A DNA stretch of 64,000 bases from Propionivibrio dicarboxylicus (GTDB lineage: Bacteria; Pseudomonadota; Gammaproteobacteria; Burkholderiales; Rhodocyclaceae): NCBI GenBank assembly GCA_945902805.1, contig CAMDMZ010000012.1, forward strand, positions 1-64,000. Direction: 5' to 3'. Numbering within the stretch: position 1 is the first letter of the stretch; every line of letters starts with the position of its first letter. The position numbers were made by a program, and so were the translations under genes. This document shows, in pieces, positions 16,030-27,913 of the stretch. Below the pieces are notes generated by a model. It ran no database searches, had not been told where the DNA came from, and saw only the letters and a program-made list of their open reading frames with translations.

Positions 16030-18177
16030 CTACCGCTCCCCAGCGGCCGTTTCCAGCCACTTCAACAAGGTCTCGTAGAGCCGATCCGGATCGATCGGTT
16101 TGGCGATATGGTCGTTCATGCCGGCGGCGAGGCAGACCTGGCGATCTTCGTCGAAGGCGTTGGCTGTCATCGCCAGAATGGGTGTGGCCGTGTTCAGGGA
16201 ATCGCTGCGGATCGCGCGCGTGGCCTCGATGCCATTCATGACCGGCATCTGCATGTCCATCAGGATCAACGCGTAGGAATTGCGGCGGGCCAAGTCCAGC
16301 GCTAGCTGGCCGTCCTCGGCGATATCGACGGCAAGCTCGGCATACTCCAGCAACCCGCGTGATATCTCCAGGGAGACCGGTTCGTCCTCCGCCAACAGAA
16401 CGCGCACGCCGGAATAGGCATTGCGTAGCCGCATGCCGGCATCGGTTGCCGAAAAAGTCGGTGCTGGCGGGACGGCGACTGCAGCTTGCTTTCTTAGCGG
16501 GACGACAAACCAGAAGGTGCTGCCTGCTCCCGGCATGCTTTCCAGGCCAATCGCGCCACCCATCAGTTCCACCAGACGCTTGCTGATCGCCAGCCCCAGC
16601 CCGGTGCCACCGTATTTTCGGGTCATGCTGTTGTCGGCCTGTTCGAATGACTGGAACAGGCGCGTCTGGGCTTCCATGTCGATGCCAATGCCGGTATCGC
16701 ACACCTCGAAACGCACATGGATTGCCTCGGCGTTTTCCTCAGCGGAACGAACGCGGACGACAATTTCGCCGCGCTCGGTGAATTTGATGGCGTTGCCGAC
16801 AAGGTTGAGGAGGATTTGGCCGAGACGTAAGGAATCGCCCAGGAGCGGGCGCTTGGCGAGATCAGCAGGGATGTCGGCGACCAACCGCAGCCCCTTCTCG
16901 GAGTACTTGTAGCCGAGCGCGCCAGACAGGTTGGTGAAAGTGTCGGCAAGTTGCAAGGGAGTGTCTTCAAGAACCATGCGCTCGGCTTCGATCTTGGACA
17001 GGTCGAGGATGTCGTTGAGGACGGCGAGGAGTTTGTCGGCAGAAACCTTCGCCTTGCCGAGCTGATCAAGCCCCGTGGCGTCATGCATGCGCCGTTTTGC
17101 GAGATCGATCATGCCCATCACGCCGTTCATCGGTGTGCGCAACTCGTGGCTCATGTTGGCGAGGAAGGTGCTCTTGGCGCGGTTGGCCGCTTCGGCAGCT
17201 TCTTTCGCCAAGACCAGTTCCTGGGTGCGTGTCTTCACCAGTTCTTCGAGATGGTCGCGATGCTGGTCAAGTTCGGCTTCCGTGCGCTTGCGGTCGGCAA
17301 TATTGGAGAAGACACCCACATAGTAAGCAACTCTGGCGGCATCATCGGCGACGACGCTGATGCTGATCCACTGCGGATACTCCTCGCCAGTCGCGCGGCG
17401 GTTCCAGAGTTCACCTGACCAATGGCCGTTGGCGGTAATCGCTTGCCACATCTCCTGATAGAACCGCGTGGAGTGTCTGCCCGATTGCAGAATTCGGGGA
17501 TTTTTGCCCAGCACGTGCGCCCGGCGGTAGCCGGTAATAGTTTCAAAGGCTTCATTGACAAAGCATATCTCGCCGGTGGGCCGGGTAATCACCACGCCCT
17601 CCAGGGTGCTCTCTATCGCTGCGCTCTTGATACGCAGTTCCTCGGTCAGTAACTGCAGCGAGGTGATATCGCTGATGGCAGCCAGCCAGCGACCGGCGAT
17701 TGCGTCTGAATCGGCCAGTCGTTGTAACTTGACCAGAACATGCAGGATTTGCGGAGCCGCGCCATGATCGCGCAAGCGTAGGCGACCTTCGACCGCCGAT
17801 GCGCGGTTGATCAGCATGTCTTGCAGGATGGGAACGTCTTCTACCAGCACGTTGCGACCCAAGGGATAGCCAAGCAGTTCGCCACGCTCCCGATTCAGCA
17901 AATGACACATGGTCAGGTTGCACTCGATGATGATGCCGCGCTCATCGAGAGTGCAAAAGCTGACTGGGGAAAAGTTGTACAGATGGGAAAACCGGTCGCG
18001 CGAGGCAGAAAGCCCTTCTTGGGTATTGCGCAACTCTTCGTTTTGCATCTCCAGCTCGACCTGATGAACGCGCAGGTCGTGGAGCAGGCGGGCGACATTT
18101 TCGCTTCCTCCCGCAAGGCCTTCTTCGTTAACCAATTCGGTGATCCGTTGCTCAGCCATCTGCCTGAGCTTATCCAT
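16030..18177 (-). CDS. PAS-PAS hybrid sensor histidine kinase with receiver domain
   Basis: This 715-residue soluble hybrid kinase is started at [13 protein letters not shown], by analogy with the paralogue upstream. Its order is an N-terminal helical region ([19 protein letters not shown]), PAS (about 70-185), PAS (about 200-315) and a HisKA phospho-His in [15 protein letters not shown]. Then come HATPase motifs ([32 protein letters not shown]), a linker AVPPAPTF made from the dispersed repeat, and a receiver with [11 protein letters not shown]. There is no membrane segment, so a cytoplasmic cue is expected. The gene overlaps the end of the GGDEF/EAL paralogue by 8 bases and is likely co-transcribed with it. 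Confidence 0.92.
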   Translation of the reverse strand: MDKLRQMAEQRITELVNEEGLAGGSENVARLLHDLRVHQVELEMQNEELRNTQEGLSASRDRFSHLYNFSPVSFCTLDERGIIIECNLTMCHLLNRERGELLGYPLGRNVLVEDVPILQDMLINRASAVEGRLRLRDHGAAPQILHVLVKLQRLADSDAIAGRWLAAISDITSLQLLTEELRIKSAAIESTLEGVVITRPTGEICFVNEAFETITGYRRAHVLGKNPRILQSGRHSTRFYQEMWQAITANGHWSGELWNRRATGEEYPQWISISVVADDAARVAYYVGVFSNIADRKRTEAELDQHRDHLEELVKTRTQELVLAKEAAEAANRAKSTFLANMSHELRTPMNGVMGMIDLAKRRMHDATGLDQLGKAKVSADKLLAVLNDILDLSKIEAERMVLEDTPLQLADTFTNLSGALGYKYSEKGLRLVADIPADLAKRPLLGDSLRLGQILLNLVGNAIKFTERGEIVVRVRSAEENAEAIHVRFEVCDTGIGIDMEAQTRLFQSFEQADNSMTRKYGGTGLGLAISKRLVELMGGAIGLESMPGAGSTFWFVVPLRKQAAVAVPPAPTFSATDAGMRLRNAYSGVRVLLAEDEPVSLEISRGLLEYAELAVDIAEDGQLALDLARRNSYALILMDMQMPVMNGIEATRAIRSDSLNTATPILAMTANAFDEDRQVCLAAGMNDHIAKPIDPDRLYETLLKWLETAAGER
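16452..16476 (+). repeat. Dispersed 25-bp repeat, copy 3 (hybrid kinase linker)
   Basis: Perfect consensus copy. It encodes A-V-P-P-A-P-T-F on the gene strand between the ATPase and receiver domains. Confidence 0.9.
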
Positions 18178-20404
18178 TGCTTGCACCAGTGCTCGTGCCT
18201 TCCGCTGGCAATTCACGCATCAACCGGGTTACCTCAACAGCGGACACCGGCCGGGATAACAGATAGCCCTGGCCGGCATGGCAGCCTTCCTGGCGCAGGA
18301 ATTCGAGCTGTTCGTCCGCCTCGATGCCCTCGGCGACGATCTCGATATTCATGGCGCGCGCCATGGCGATGATGGCGCGAACAATCGCCACGTCATCGCT
18401 TTGCCCCGGGGTATCGGCGACAAAACTGCGGTCGATTTTCAAGATGTCGATCGGCAAGCGGCGCAGGTGGCTAAGCGACGAAAAGCCGGTGCCAAAGTCG
18501 TCGATGTAAATGGCGACACCCATTTCCCGCAGGGCTTCGAGCGTGCGCACGCTGTAAAGAAAGTTGGGCATGGCTGCGCTCTCGGTGATTTCAACGCCGA
18601 GGTGGTGGGGCGACATGCCGGTCTCGTCGAGAATCTCGCGCATCCGCTCGACCAGATTGCTTTGCAAAAACTGGTGCGGCGACAGATTGATCGAGATGCG
18701 CCCGACATCCAGCCCGTCGCGCTGCCAGGCGAGAAACTGCTTGCAGGCCCGGCGCAGCACCCAGTAGCCAATGTCGACGATGAGACCGGTTTCTTCGGCA
18801 ATCGGGATGAAATCGGCGGGCGGGATGAAACCTCGTTCCGGGTGATGCCAGCGCAACAGCGCTTCGACCCCGCTCCAGCGGCCATCGGTCAGATTTTTCT
18901 GCAACTGGTAGTGCAGATCGAGACTGTTCAAGCGCACGGCATGGCGCAAGTCATTTTCGAGGTCGAGGTGCGCCGTCTGCTTTTCGTCGGCGGCGCCGGT
19001 GTAGCGATAGTAAGTATTGCGCCCCTGCGCCTTGGCCTGGTACATGGCGATGTCGGCGTGGCGGATGATGTCTTCGGCTTCCGCTCCGTCCGCCGGGAAA
19101 TGGCTGATGCCAATGCTGGCGCTGATGTGGTACTGGCGGCCCTCAAGATCGAAGGGATCGGCCATGGCACCGAGCAACTTGTTGGCGATAAGTAGCGAAT
19201 CCTTGTCGCCAGTAATATTCGACAGCAGGATCATGAATTCGTCGCCGCCCATGCGGGCGACGGTATCGACTTCGCGCAGATTGGCGGCAATGCGTCGGCT
19301 GACCTCGATCAGTAACAAATCACCGGTGCTGTGGCCCAGTGTGTCGTTGATGTTCTTAAAACGGTCGAGGTCGATAAACAACAGGGCAAGCTTGCGGTGG
19401 TTGCGGCGGGCATCGGCAATCGCCTGCCCTAGTCGATCCATGAACAGATGGCGGTTGGGCAGGTCGGTCACGCCATCGTAGTAGGCGAGCTTGTGCAGCC
19501 GCTGCCGCATGTTTTCTTCGGTCGTGATGTCGGAGAAAACGCCCACGTAGTAGGCCGGCTTCTTGCTGGCGTCGAAAACCGTGCTGATGCTCATCCACTC
19601 GGGATAGATTTCGCCGTTGGCGCGACGGTTCCAGATTTCGCCGCGCCAGTGGCCGTTATGGGTAATGGCCTGCCACATATCCTGATAGAAACTGGAGGTG
19701 TGTTTCCCCGAATGCAGAATATTGGGGTTCTTGCCCACCACCTTCTGCAGGCTGTAGCCCGTGGTCTTTTCAAAGGCCGCGTTGACGAAACAGATCGTGC
19801 CATCGACCCGCGTAATCAGCACGCCCTCCAGTGTGTTTTCAATGGCGGCGCTTTTGATTCGCAGTTCTTCTGTCAGCTGATGCAAGGAGGTAATGTCGCT
19901 GATGGCGGCGCGCCAGTGACCCGTGTCTTCGATCGGTTTTTCCACGCGTTGCAGCTTGAGCAGGACATGGAGAATCGGTGCGCCCTCGTGATGGCTGCGC
20001 AAGCGCAGGGTGTTCTCGACGGCAGGATCGCGTTGGCTGAACATGTCCTGCAATATCGGCAGGTCTTCCGCCGGCAGATTGCGACCCAGCGGGTAGCCGA
20101 TCAGTTCGCTGCGTTCGCGGTTGAGCAATCGGCACAGGGTAAGGTTGCACTCAATGACGATGCCGCGCTGGTCCAGCGTGCAATAGCTGACTGGAGAGAA
20201 ATTGTAGAGATGCGAGAAACGATCACGCGAGGCCGACAAAACGGCCTGCGTGTTGCGCAACTCGTCGTTTTGCATCTCCAGTTCAATTTGGTGGACGCGC
20301 AGGTCGTGCAGCAAATACGAAACATCTCTGGTGTCGGTTTCGCTGCGACTCCTGTCCAAGGCTTGTCTGAGTCGCTGCTCGGCCAGTTTTCTTAAGGTGT
20401 CCAT
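18170..20404 (-). CDS. PAS-PAS-GGDEF-EAL cyclic-di-GMP enzyme
   Basis: This soluble protein has 744 residues. The first ~320 residues are closely similar to the N-terminus of the downstream hybrid kinase (shared phrases [17 protein letters not shown] and [11 protein letters not shown]), carrying two PAS domains. Then follow GGDEF ([25 protein letters not shown] intact) and EAL ([54 protein letters not shown]), all catalytic motifs conserved. It can plausibly both make and degrade c-di-GMP under PAS control. It is sandwiched between the CheB-CheR fusion (15 bases upstream) and the hybrid kinase. Confidence 0.94.
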   Translation of the reverse strand: MDTLRKLAEQRLRQALDRSRSETDTRDVSYLLHDLRVHQIELEMQNDELRNTQAVLSASRDRFSHLYNFSPVSYCTLDQRGIVIECNLTLCRLLNRERSELIGYPLGRNLPAEDLPILQDMFSQRDPAVENTLRLRSHHEGAPILHVLLKLQRVEKPIEDTGHWRAAISDITSLHQLTEELRIKSAAIENTLEGVLITRVDGTICFVNAAFEKTTGYSLQKVVGKNPNILHSGKHTSSFYQDMWQAITHNGHWRGEIWNRRANGEIYPEWMSISTVFDASKKPAYYVGVFSDITTEENMRQRLHKLAYYDGVTDLPNRHLFMDRLGQAIADARRNHRKLALLFIDLDRFKNINDTLGHSTGDLLLIEVSRRIAANLREVDTVARMGGDEFMILLSNITGDKDSLLIANKLLGAMADPFDLEGRQYHISASIGISHFPADGAEAEDIIRHADIAMYQAKAQGRNTYYRYTGAADEKQTAHLDLENDLRHAVRLNSLDLHYQLQKNLTDGRWSGVEALLRWHHPERGFIPPADFIPIAEETGLIVDIGYWVLRRACKQFLAWQRDGLDVGRISINLSPHQFLQSNLVERMREILDETGMSPHHLGVEITESAAMPNFLYSVRTLEALREMGVAIYIDDFGTGFSSLSHLRRLPIDILKIDRSFVADTPGQSDDVAIVRAIIAMARAMNIEIVAEGIEADEQLEFLRQEGCHAGQGYLLSRPVSAVEVTRLMRELPAEGTSTGASNG

Positions 20405-20418
20405 GTGGTTTGTTTAGC

Positions 20419-23400
20419 TCAGGATGCTGCCGGGGCTTTCATGCCACAGGCGACTTCGCGACATGCTGGAGGCGTCTCGACTTCGCCGACGGTAATGATG
20501 CCAATGGGCAGTCCCTCTTCGTCGAACACGGGGGTGTTGTTCCAGAACACGTTGATCAGCTGGCCACTCTTGCAAAGAATGGGGTTGCTGTAATGGCGTG
20601 CCAGTTCGGCATTGCCATTGGCAAAGGTTTTGAGTACGTCCCGCACACCCTCGCGCGCGTGTTCCGGGATGCACAGCTCGACAAAACTTTTTCCCATCAG
20701 ATCATCTGTACGCCAGCAACTCAGCTCGTTCATGTAAGGGTTGACGTAAAGCACACGTCCTTCGGAGTCGAGGTGCAGGGCAATCAGGTGCAAATTGTCG
20801 AGCGTGGCGCGGAACAGGCGTTCGGTCCGGGCCCGTGCGCGTTCGGTTTCCCGCTTTGACGTAATGTCCTTGACGATGCCTACCATCCGTACCGGCTTGC
20901 CGTGGGTGTCGGCATACACGGCGCCGTGTTCTTCCATCCAGCGAATTTCGCCGTTATCGGGGCGGATGATGCGGTGCTGCACCTGATAGGGGCGGCTTGG
21001 ATCGGCCAGACTGGCATCGACCTCCACCTTGACCTTGGGCCGGTCTTCCGCAGGGATGGTGCGCAGGAAAGCCTCATACGTGCGATCAAATCGGCCGGGC
21101 GCAAAGCCAAACAGTTTTTCAATATTCTCTGACCAGGTCACGACGCCGGTTTCAATATCCCAGTCCCAGTCGCCGAGGTTGGCGGCGGCCTGGGCGATGC
21201 GACTGCGCTCTTTGCTCAGCTCCAGTTGCTTCTGAATATCTTTGGTGGACTCGATATCGATAAAGGTGAGCAACACGCCCGAGTAGAGATTGGGGCTGAT
21301 GCGGTAGGGGTAGATTCGCATCAAGTAGCTGCGGCCGGCCTTGTCTTTGACTTCCTGCTCCAGACTTTCGTGCCTGTCGTTGGCCTGACGGGCCAACGTA
21401 TCGAGGTTGACGTCCACCAGGTCATGCACCAGATGGTCGAAGGGACGGCCGACGTCTTGCTCGATGACGCGAATGAAGCGGGTGACTTCAGGCGTGAAGC
21501 GGCGAATTTCCAGGTTGCGATCCAGAAAGAGCGTCGCGATGTGGGTGTTCAGCAGCAAGTTGTCGAGGTCGTTGTTGGCCTCGGTCAGCTCGACGATTTT
21601 GCCTTGCAATTCGGCATTGACCGTGTAGAGTTCTTCGTTGACCGATTGCAGTTCTTCGTTGGTACTTTGCAGCTCTTCGTTGCTGGCCAGCAGCTCTTCG
21701 TTGGTGGCCTGCAGTTCCTCGTTGGAAGTTTCGAGCTCTTCTACCGTGGCTTGCAAGTTCTCGCGGGTGTATTGGAGTTCCTGTTCCAGATCGCTGATGC
21801 GCTGTTCGGCATCGAGGCCGACGTCATAGGTCATGGCGTCCGGCGAACGGTTTTCGCTAACAACGTGCGGCTCGGTGATGAATACGGCCAGCAGCGGCGC
21901 CTGGCCCTTACGCGTGGGTAGCAGCTGAATGCGCATATTCACCAAGCGCTGGGGCTGACCTTCATCGCGCAGGTGAATGTTGTTGTAATTGACCTCCTTG
22001 CCGTCATTCAGCACTTTTTGCACGCCGGTAGCCAAGGGAATGGCCATGTCGCGATGGGCCAGTTTGCTGGCATCGCTCAGCATCTTGCCGGCCGGAAAGC
22101 GCAGGTAGTCGTTGGCGTTGCCGACGACGTGCAGGAGCTCCATGTTCTCGTTCAAGACCATGGTGAAGGGCAGGTAATCGCCGCTGATGCCTTGCAACAG
22201 GCGTTCGCCAATGCGCTCCTCTTCCACCGCGCTATAGACATGCCCGCGCAGATTGGTTTCCAGTCGCGGATGATTGTGGCGCGTGGCGCTGGTGCTGAAA
22301 TTGACGGTTGCCGGCGACAGCATGTCACGCCGCTTGCGTCCCCGCGACTGATAAATCCGCCATTTGTTGTGCAGCGACTCAAAATATTCCGCCATGTCGC
22401 CGGTGGTTTCACTGGAGCCAAGGAACAGCAGGCCGCCGGGGTTGAGCGAAAAGTTGAAAAGCTCCAGTACGCGCTGCTGCAATACCGTTTGCAGGTAGAT
22501 CAGGAGATTCCGGCAGCTGACCATTTCCAGGTTGGTGAAGGGCGGATCCTTGACCAGATTGTGTTGGGCAAAGACCACCATCTCGCGGATGTGCCGGGCG
22601 ATCTGGAAACCGTCGTTGCGCCGATAAAAATACTTGGCCAGCAGCTCCGGTGGCACATCGGCGGAAATACTTTCGGGGTAGATGCCGGCACCGGCAAAGG
22701 CGATCGATTCTTTGTCGATGTCGGTGGCGAAAATCTTGATCTCGACGAGTTTGCCAATATTGGCCATGACTTCATGGCAGAGAATGGCCACTGAATAAGC
22801 TTCCTCGCCGGTGGAGCAGGCGGCGATCCAGATGCGGATCGGCTGATCGCCTTTTTCGCGCATTAGTTGAGGTAGCCAGGTTTCGCGCAACTCTTTGAAT
22901 GCTTGCGGGTCGCGGAAAAAGTTCGTGACGCCGATCAGCAAATCGCGCTGGAGGCAATCGATTTCCTTCGGAAAGCCCTCCATGTACCGCACATAGTCGG
23001 GAATCGAAATGATCTGGTTGACCGTCATGCGCCGCTCGATGCGGCGCACCACGGTGCTGGGCTTGTAGTAGGTGAAGTCGATGGTGGTTTTTTCGCGCAT
23101 CAGCGAAAAAATGCGGTTCATCCCGCCTTCGTCGGTGAGCAGGCTGCTGCTTTCCTGCTTACTGGCGTACGGGTGCTTGATGAAGCGCAGCAGTTCTTCC
23201 GGCATTTCGTCCGGTGGCAGGATGTAGTCAGACAAGCCGGTGGCAATGGCCGAGCGCGGCATGCCATCAAACGCCGCCGATTCGGTGTTTTGCACCATCA
23301 CCATGCCGACTTTTTCCTTGATTGCCCGCACCCCCCGGGTGCCGTCTGATCCCGTGCCGGAGAGGATGATGGCAACGGCCTTTTCACCCTGATCCTCGGC

Positions 23401-23763
23401 TAGCGAGGTCAAAAAGATGTCGATGGGCAGATTGATGCCGCCCTGGCGCTTTTGCTCGTTGAGCAGCAATTTGCCGTGAAAGATGCGCAGATCGTGGTTG
23501 GGCGGAATCAGATATACATTATTGGCCAACACCAGCATGCCTTCTTCTGCGCGCTGCGCCGTCATCGCCGTGCGCTTGGAGAGCAACTCGGTCATCAGGC
23601 TCTTGTGGTCCGGTGACAAATGCTGAACGACGATAAAAGCGCAGCCACTGGCCGGGTCCATGTTGTTGAAAAACGCGTCGATCGCCTCCAGCCCGCCGGC
23701 GGATGCACCGATGCCGACATAGTGGGTTGGCGCTAGCGAGGGTTTGTCTGCCGTGGTGCTCAT
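20419..23763 (-). CDS. CheB-CheR-PAS fusion chemotaxis/sensory protein
   Basis: This 1114-residue protein begins with a CheB methylesterase domain lacking a receiver ([11 protein letters not shown] with the nucleophilic Ser near 22, His in QHLSPDH, Asp in GTGSDGTRG). A CheR methyltransferase domain follows (about 215-480; [27 protein letters not shown]). A long heptad region rich in ELxxTNEEL repeats (about 660-740) comes next, then PAS domains including [15 protein letters not shown] and PAC-like segments. There is no kinase core. Such fusions are thought to act as sensory hubs, possibly using methyl chemistry. It is followed within 15 bases by the PAS-GGDEF-EAL gene, suggesting shared signalling. 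Confidence 0.92.
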   Translation of the reverse strand: MSTTADKPSLAPTHYVGIGASAGGLEAIDAFFNNMDPASGCAFIVVQHLSPDHKSLMTELLSKRTAMTAQRAEEGMLVLANNVYLIPPNHDLRIFHGKLLLNEQKRQGGINLPIDIFLTSLAEDQGEKAVAIILSGTGSDGTRGVRAIKEKVGMVMVQNTESAAFDGMPRSAIATGLSDYILPPDEMPEELLRFIKHPYASKQESSSLLTDEGGMNRIFSLMREKTTIDFTYYKPSTVVRRIERRMTVNQIISIPDYVRYMEGFPKEIDCLQRDLLIGVTNFFRDPQAFKELRETWLPQLMREKGDQPIRIWIAACSTGEEAYSVAILCHEVMANIGKLVEIKIFATDIDKESIAFAGAGIYPESISADVPPELLAKYFYRRNDGFQIARHIREMVVFAQHNLVKDPPFTNLEMVSCRNLLIYLQTVLQQRVLELFNFSLNPGGLLFLGSSETTGDMAEYFESLHNKWRIYQSRGRKRRDMLSPATVNFSTSATRHNHPRLETNLRGHVYSAVEEERIGERLLQGISGDYLPFTMVLNENMELLHVVGNANDYLRFPAGKMLSDASKLAHRDMAIPLATGVQKVLNDGKEVNYNNIHLRDEGQPQRLVNMRIQLLPTRKGQAPLLAVFITEPHVVSENRSPDAMTYDVGLDAEQRISDLEQELQYTRENLQATVEELETSNEELQATNEELLASNEELQSTNEELQSVNEELYTVNAELQGKIVELTEANNDLDNLLLNTHIATLFLDRNLEIRRFTPEVTRFIRVIEQDVGRPFDHLVHDLVDVNLDTLARQANDRHESLEQEVKDKAGRSYLMRIYPYRISPNLYSGVLLTFIDIESTKDIQKQLELSKERSRIAQAAANLGDWDWDIETGVVTWSENIEKLFGFAPGRFDRTYEAFLRTIPAEDRPKVKVEVDASLADPSRPYQVQHRIIRPDNGEIRWMEEHGAVYADTHGKPVRMVGIVKDITSKRETERARARTERLFRATLDNLHLIALHLDSEGRVLYVNPYMNELSCWRTDDLMGKSFVELCIPEHAREGVRDVLKTFANGNAELARHYSNPILCKSGQLINVFWNNTPVFDEEGLPIGIITVGEVETPPACREVACGMKAPAAS

Positions 23764-23890
23764 GGGTGTCCCGTTTCGGAAGTTGCTTGTTCGAAAAATT
23801 CTAATTCAGGCATGATGGCTTGTAACGGGTAGTTATAGCTAGGCTTTATAAGTAGATATACTCATAAACTACAGAATCCTGGGCCTTATC

Positions 23891-24565
23891 TTGAAAAGTC
23901 ATCCGAATGCGTTCCCTCTGGGCACAGGTGTTGGCCTCCATCTGCAGCAGGTCTACATCGTTAACCACGATACGGTGGCCAATTCGATCCCACGGCGGAT
24001 GTTGGCCGAGGTGCAAATACAAACCCGCGAGTTCCTGGCACCCAGCGAACTTTTGCAGGCTTTACCCCTGCCTTCGCCGGCCTGTGTCCTGATCGACTTC
24101 ATCCAACCGGAAATGACGGGGCTGCAACTCATGCAGACGTTGCGGCGTGCCGATGTTTTTCAACCTTGCGTGTTTACGTCGACCCGCGTCGATCCGGATT
24201 TGATTGCTTCCGCCATGAATCGCGGCGCGTTTGGCTTTGTAAAAAAGCCCTATCACCAGATGGATTTTCTGGAGGTGGTTCAGAACGCCTTGCGGCGCGA
24301 TTTCTCGGTTCATAAGCTGATCGAAGTCGCGTTGGCCTACCGCACCCGCCGCGATACCCTGAGCAGTCGCGAACGTCAAATCCTGGATTTACTGGAGCAG
24401 GGTCATCCCGCCAGTAAAGTGGGCGCCCATCTGCGCATCAGTCCGCGCACGGTTGAAAACCATCGTGCGCAAATCCTGCAGAAGCTCAATCTTGCCAACA
24501 CCACGCAATTGATTCGCCAGGTCGCGGTACTCGACACGCTACGCGCCAGCGGAACTCTGGATTGA
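23891..24565 (+). CDS. FixJ/NarL-type response regulator with LuxR DNA-binding domain
   Basis: This protein has about 224 residues. The receiver domain begins at VYIVNHDTVA (one acidic-pocket residue replaced by Asn-His), with the phospho-Asp in VLIDFIQPEMTG and Lys in VKKPYHQ. The C-terminal LuxR helix-turn-helix is clear (LSSRERQILDLLEQGHPASK, SPRTVENHRAQILQKL). It resembles FixJ-like regulators. The start is uncertain: a TTG at 23891 opens the frame, and the domain proper begins about 20 codons later. It is divergent from the CheB-CheR fusion gene with a 127-base AT-rich gap and may regulate it or be controlled by the neighbouring kinases. Confidence 0.85.
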   Translation: MKSHPNAFPLGTGVGLHLQQVYIVNHDTVANSIPRRMLAEVQIQTREFLAPSELLQALPLPSPACVLIDFIQPEMTGLQLMQTLRRADVFQPCVFTSTRVDPDLIASAMNRGAFGFVKKPYHQMDFLEVVQNALRRDFSVHKLIEVALAYRTRRDTLSSRERQILDLLEQGHPASKVGAHLRISPRTVENHRAQILQKLNLANTTQLIRQVAVLDTLRASGTLD

Positions 24566-24597
24566 AAACCTGCGGGTTGAATGCCGGAACGCGGGTT

Positions 24598-27084
24598 CTA
24601 CTTTCTGGCAGCGGCCAGCTCCAGCCACTTCAACAAGGTCTCATAGAGCCGATCCGGATCGACGGGTTTGGCGATATGGTCGTTCATGCCGGCGGCGAGG
24701 CAGACCTGGCGATCTTCGTCGAAGGCGTTGGCCGTCATCGCCAGGACTGGCGTGATCGTGTTCATGGAATCGCTGCGGATCGCGCGGGTGGCCTCGATGC
24801 CATTCATGACCGGCATTTGCATGTCCATCAGGATCAACGCGTAGGAATTGCGGCGGGCCAACTCCAGCGCCTGCTGGCCGTCCTCGGCGACATCGACGGC
24901 TAGCTCGGCATACTCCAGTAACCCGCGTGATATCTCCTGGGAGACCGGTTCGTCCTCCGCCAGCAAGATGCGCGTGCCGGAATAGGCATTGCGCAGCCGC
25001 ATGCCGGCATCGGTTGCCGAAAAAGTCGGTGCTGGCGGGACGGCGCCGGTCGCGTTTCGGGACAGGCGAACGGTGAACCAGAAGGTGCTGCCTTTTCCCG
25101 GAATGCTCTCCAGGCCGATCTCGCCACCCATTAACTGCACCAGCCGCTTGCAGATGACCAAACCCAGGCCCGAGCCGCCGTACTTTCGGGTCATGCTGTT
25201 GTCGGCCTGCTCGAAGGCGGAGAACAATCGCGCCTGCGCCGCCGGATCGATGCCTATGCCGGTGTCGATGATCTCGAAGCGCACCCGGACTGATTCGGGC
25301 GTCTCGGCCTCTGGCCGAATACGCAAGCTGACTCGCCCCTGCTCGGTAAACTTGATGGCGTTGCCTGTCAGATTGAGCAGGATCTGGCCGAGCCGCAGCG
25401 GGTCACCCCGCAGCGGTTGTCGGGCCAGTGTGTCGGGCAGATCGGTTTCCAGCGCCAGGCCTTTTTCGGCCGCTTTGTGGCCGATCAGGCCGCGCAGGTT
25501 GTCCAGCACGCTGCTCAGTTGCAATGGCACGTCTTCGAGCACCATGCGCTCGGCCTCGATCTTGGATATGTCGAGAATGTCGTTGAGCAGATCGAGCAGG
25601 CGGTCGGCCGCCCCCTTGGCCTTGCCGAGTTGCTCGATTCCTTTCGGGTCGGCCATGCGCCGCCGGGCGAGCTCAAGCATGCCCATGATGCCGTTCATCG
25701 GCGTACGCAGTTCGTGACTCATGTTGGCGAGGAAGGTGCTCTTGGCGCGAGACGCAGCTTCGGCGGCGTCCTTGGCCAGGGCAAGCTCTCTGGTGCGTGT
25801 TGTGACCAGTTCCTCGAGATGGTTGCGATGTGTCCTGAGTTCGGCTTCGGATTCCTTGCGGGCAGTGATGTCGTGACTAATGCCGAGGATGCCGATCAAA
25901 CGGCCCGTGGCATCGCGCATCGGCGTTTTGGTAGTTTCCAGAAGTTCGCGATGGCCATCGCTGGCGAAGCTCACCCATTCCTCATTGGTGGTGGATGCCG
26001 AGGCTTCCATCGCGCGCTTGTCATTGGTGCGGAAAAAGTCAGCCAGTTCCTTGTCCACGAAATCGTAGTCGGTCTTGCCGACGATGCTTTTTTCGCTGGC
26101 CCCGAAGAAGGCTTCGAAGCGCGGGTTACAAGAGAGATACACGCCGTCCAGATCCTTAAGCCAGACGAGGTCAGGCAGCGTCCGGATCAGGGTGTCGAGG
26201 CGCACCCGTTCGTTGTCGAGTTGTTCAGTCCTGATACGGACGGCGCGGCGTAGGATGTGGATTGCGACCGCCCCGCCGGTGCCCAGTACCAAGAGCAACA
26301 ATGATCCTATGGCGAGGAAGCGTCCCCATGGGGCCAGGTCGAGGGGCGTGCCAAACCATTTCTTGCGTAGCTGTTCGATGTCCGCAGCGGGAATGGCGTC
26401 AAATCCCTGCTGGATTTCTGCCAGCAAGGCCTGATTCTCCCGCTTGACCGCGCGGTGAAACTCGCCGGTATACAGCGTGAACGCTTGGTGGAAGGCCTTG
26501 TCCGCCTCTTTCTTGTAGAGCAGATAGTTGGCTGGCGGGTCGTCCAGACAGAAGATTCTGGTCTCGCCGGCAATGGCTGCATCGATGACCAGAGCGTAGC
26601 TGGGGTAGGTTTGAATGTTGACGACGCCTGCCAGTCGCAACTTATCGACGCAGGCATCCCCTTCCTTGGCGCCCACCACGAAACCGCGCAGGGATTCGGG
26701 GCGCGTGATGCCGCCAATTCCACGCTCGGCATAGACCGAGACGGACAATTTGACATAGGGCGGTGAAAATTCGAGAAGCTTTTCCCGTTCCGGGGTGCGG
26801 AAAATAGTGTCGATGACGTCCGCCTCCCCAGAGTGGAGGCGTTTCTGCGCCAAGGCCCAATCGGTGGCCATGAGGCGGACGGTCGTGCCGGTCTGCTTTT
26901 CCCACAGCTGCCACAGATCGGGCAGATAGCCCTCGATTTCGCCACGTTCATTGCGAAAGATGTAAGGCGGGTAGTTGTCGTCAACCGCAACAGCGAGTGT
27001 TTTCGAGAATGACGGCGCGGACGCCACAGCCAGAACGCAGAGGGCGATCAGCCAGGTGAGTCTGCGGGCAAGGGCGGAAAGCAT
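24598..27084 (-). CDS. BvgS-like hybrid histidine kinase with periplasmic solute-binding domain
   Basis: This protein has about 828 residues; the start ATG overlaps the upstream stop (ATGA). A signal/anchor at 10-28 is followed by a periplasmic SBP_bac_3 Venus-flytrap domain (about 30-245; [20 protein letters not shown]). A membrane helix (about 258-280) and PAS (about 300-415) follow. The HisKA domain has the phospho-His in [15 protein letters not shown], and the ATPase has [13 protein letters not shown] and [14 protein letters not shown] repeat-derived linker AVPPAPTF precedes a receiver with [11 protein letters not shown]. No Hpt domain follows, so phosphotransfer must continue elsewhere. 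Its C-terminal half is nearly identical in layout to the kinase at 16030, indicating duplication. Confidence 0.92.
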   Translation of the reverse strand: MLSALARRLTWLIALCVLAVASAPSFSKTLAVAVDDNYPPYIFRNERGEIEGYLPDLWQLWEKQTGTTVRLMATDWALAQKRLHSGEADVIDTIFRTPEREKLLEFSPPYVKLSVSVYAERGIGGITRPESLRGFVVGAKEGDACVDKLRLAGVVNIQTYPSYALVIDAAIAGETRIFCLDDPPANYLLYKKEADKAFHQAFTLYTGEFHRAVKRENQALLAEIQQGFDAIPAADIEQLRKKWFGTPLDLAPWGRFLAIGSLLLLVLGTGGAVAIHILRRAVRIRTEQLDNERVRLDTLIRTLPDLVWLKDLDGVYLSCNPRFEAFFGASEKSIVGKTDYDFVDKELADFFRTNDKRAMEASASTTNEEWVSFASDGHRELLETTKTPMRDATGRLIGILGISHDITARKESEAELRTHRNHLEELVTTRTRELALAKDAAEAASRAKSTFLANMSHELRTPMNGIMGMLELARRRMADPKGIEQLGKAKGAADRLLDLLNDILDISKIEAERMVLEDVPLQLSSVLDNLRGLIGHKAAEKGLALETDLPDTLARQPLRGDPLRLGQILLNLTGNAIKFTEQGRVSLRIRPEAETPESVRVRFEIIDTGIGIDPAAQARLFSAFEQADNSMTRKYGGSGLGLVICKRLVQLMGGEIGLESIPGKGSTFWFTVRLSRNATGAVPPAPTFSATDAGMRLRNAYSGTRILLAEDEPVSQEISRGLLEYAELAVDVAEDGQQALELARRNSYALILMDMQMPVMNGIEATRAIRSDSMNTITPVLAMTANAFDEDRQVCLAAGMNDHIAKPVDPDRLYETLLKWLELAAARK
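25020..25044 (+). repeat. Dispersed 25-bp repeat, copy 4 (BvgS-like kinase linker)
   Basis: Perfect consensus copy. It sits in the same inter-domain linker as copy 3, flanked on one side by closely similar sequence, so it may have been inherited through kinase duplication. Confidence 0.9.
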
Positions 27085-27533
27085 CACGCTGCCGACGCGG
27101 CCAACTCGCGATCCAGTTGTCGCGCAAAGGCGTGCTGGTCGCTGGCGCTGAACGCGGCGGGGCCGCCGGTTTCAACCCCTGACGAGCGCAAGGTATCCAT
27201 GAAATTGCGCAAGGTCAGCGCGGCGGCAATGCTGCCCACGTCGTAGCGTTCACCACGTGGGCTGAGCACCCGGCCACCCTTGGCGATCACATCGGCAGCC
27301 AGCGGAATGTCGGCGGTAATGACCAGGTCGCCGGCACTGAGGCGTCGCACGATTTCGTTGTCAGCGACATCGAAGCCCTTCGGTACTTGCATGGAGCGAA
27401 TGTGCGGCGAGCGCGGAACAGTGAGCATCTGGTTGGCGACCAAGGTCACGGTGATGCCGGTGCGCGTTGCCGCCCGAAACAGGATTTCCTTGATCGGCTT
27501 GGGGCAGGCATCGGCATCGACCCAGATCTGCAT
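27084..27533 (-). CDS. YaiI/YqxD family (DUF188) protein
   Basis: This 149-residue protein starts at [20 protein letters not shown], the invariant family N-terminus; a longer frame upstream overlaps the HNH gene and is not used. Other family marks are [22 protein letters not shown] and the C-terminal RNFMDTLR region. The fold is related to PIN-type nucleases (conserved acidic residues near 6, 8 and in [11 protein letters not shown]), but the biochemical role is not established. It sits six bases beyond the HNH nuclease gene and overlaps the kinase start, so it is in the same transcript. Confidence 0.9.
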   Translation of the reverse strand: MQIWVDADACPKPIKEILFRAATRTGITVTLVANQMLTVPRSPHIRSMQVPKGFDVADNEIVRRLSAGDLVITADIPLAADVIAKGGRVLSPRGERYDVGSIAAALTLRNFMDTLRSSGVETGGPAAFSASDQHAFARQLDRELAASAA

Positions 27534-27538
27534 GGTCG

Positions 27539-27913
27539 TTAGTCCGGCTTTCTGATCAGCCCGGCCAACGCCGCGAACGGATTGTGTGTCGCCGGGGCCA
27601 GAGTATTGGCCGGGCCGCCCAGCTTGGCCGCCGCTTCGGTCTGGCGCTGATGCTCGTTGTCGTGGCAATACACGCAAAGTAGCTCCCAGTTGCTGCCATT
27701 ACTGGGGTTGTTGTGGTGATTGTGGTCGCGGTGATGCACGGTCAGCTCGCGCAGATTGGCGCGAGTGAATTCGCGCGTGCAGCGGCCGCAGACCCACGGG
27801 TAGATCTTCAGCGCCTGTTCGCGATAACCCTGTTCGCGTTCGTCGGCCGAGCGGCGGGCATCGGCGACGAGGCGATCCAACTTTGCTGCATCAGGGGTCT
27901 TGTGTGAGGGCAT
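27539..27913 (-). CDS. yajD: YajD-like HNH nuclease
   Basis: This 124-residue protein has a zinc-binding HNH domain: CGRCTREF supplies the first Cys pair, then the HNH core [20 protein letters not shown] with the catalytic His, and [10 protein letters not shown] supplies the second Cys pair. It resembles E. coli YajD along its length and lacks the restriction or homing domains seen in selfish HNH enzymes. It is probably a housekeeping DNA nuclease of unknown target. Its first 23 bases overlap the end of the GIY-YIG gene in another frame, so the two are translationally linked. Confidence 0.85.
   Translation of the reverse strand: MPSHKTPDAAKLDRLVADARRSADEREQGYREQALKIYPWVCGRCTREFTRANLRELTVHHRDHNHHNNPSNGSNWELLCVYCHDNEHQRQTEAAAKLGGPANTLAPATHNPFAALAGLIRKPD

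Noticed and set aside
20425-22800. Long plus-strand open frames opposite the CheB-CheR fusion and the PAS proteins
   Set aside because: They are antisense shadows with Val/Gln/Gly-rich low-quality translations and no start signals.
22905-22935. GGAAAAAGTTCGTGACGCC in the CheR part of the fusion gene as a repeat copy
   Set aside because: It encodes the conserved GVTNFFRDP motif of CheR; the resemblance is due to protein conservation.
23300-23345. CCGACTTTTTCC and GCCGTCTGA within the CheB-CheR gene, resembling the dispersed repeat and the Neisseria uptake word
   Set aside because: The encoded residues ([20 protein letters not shown]) are normal CheB conservation and the match to the repeat is only a few bases; coincidence.
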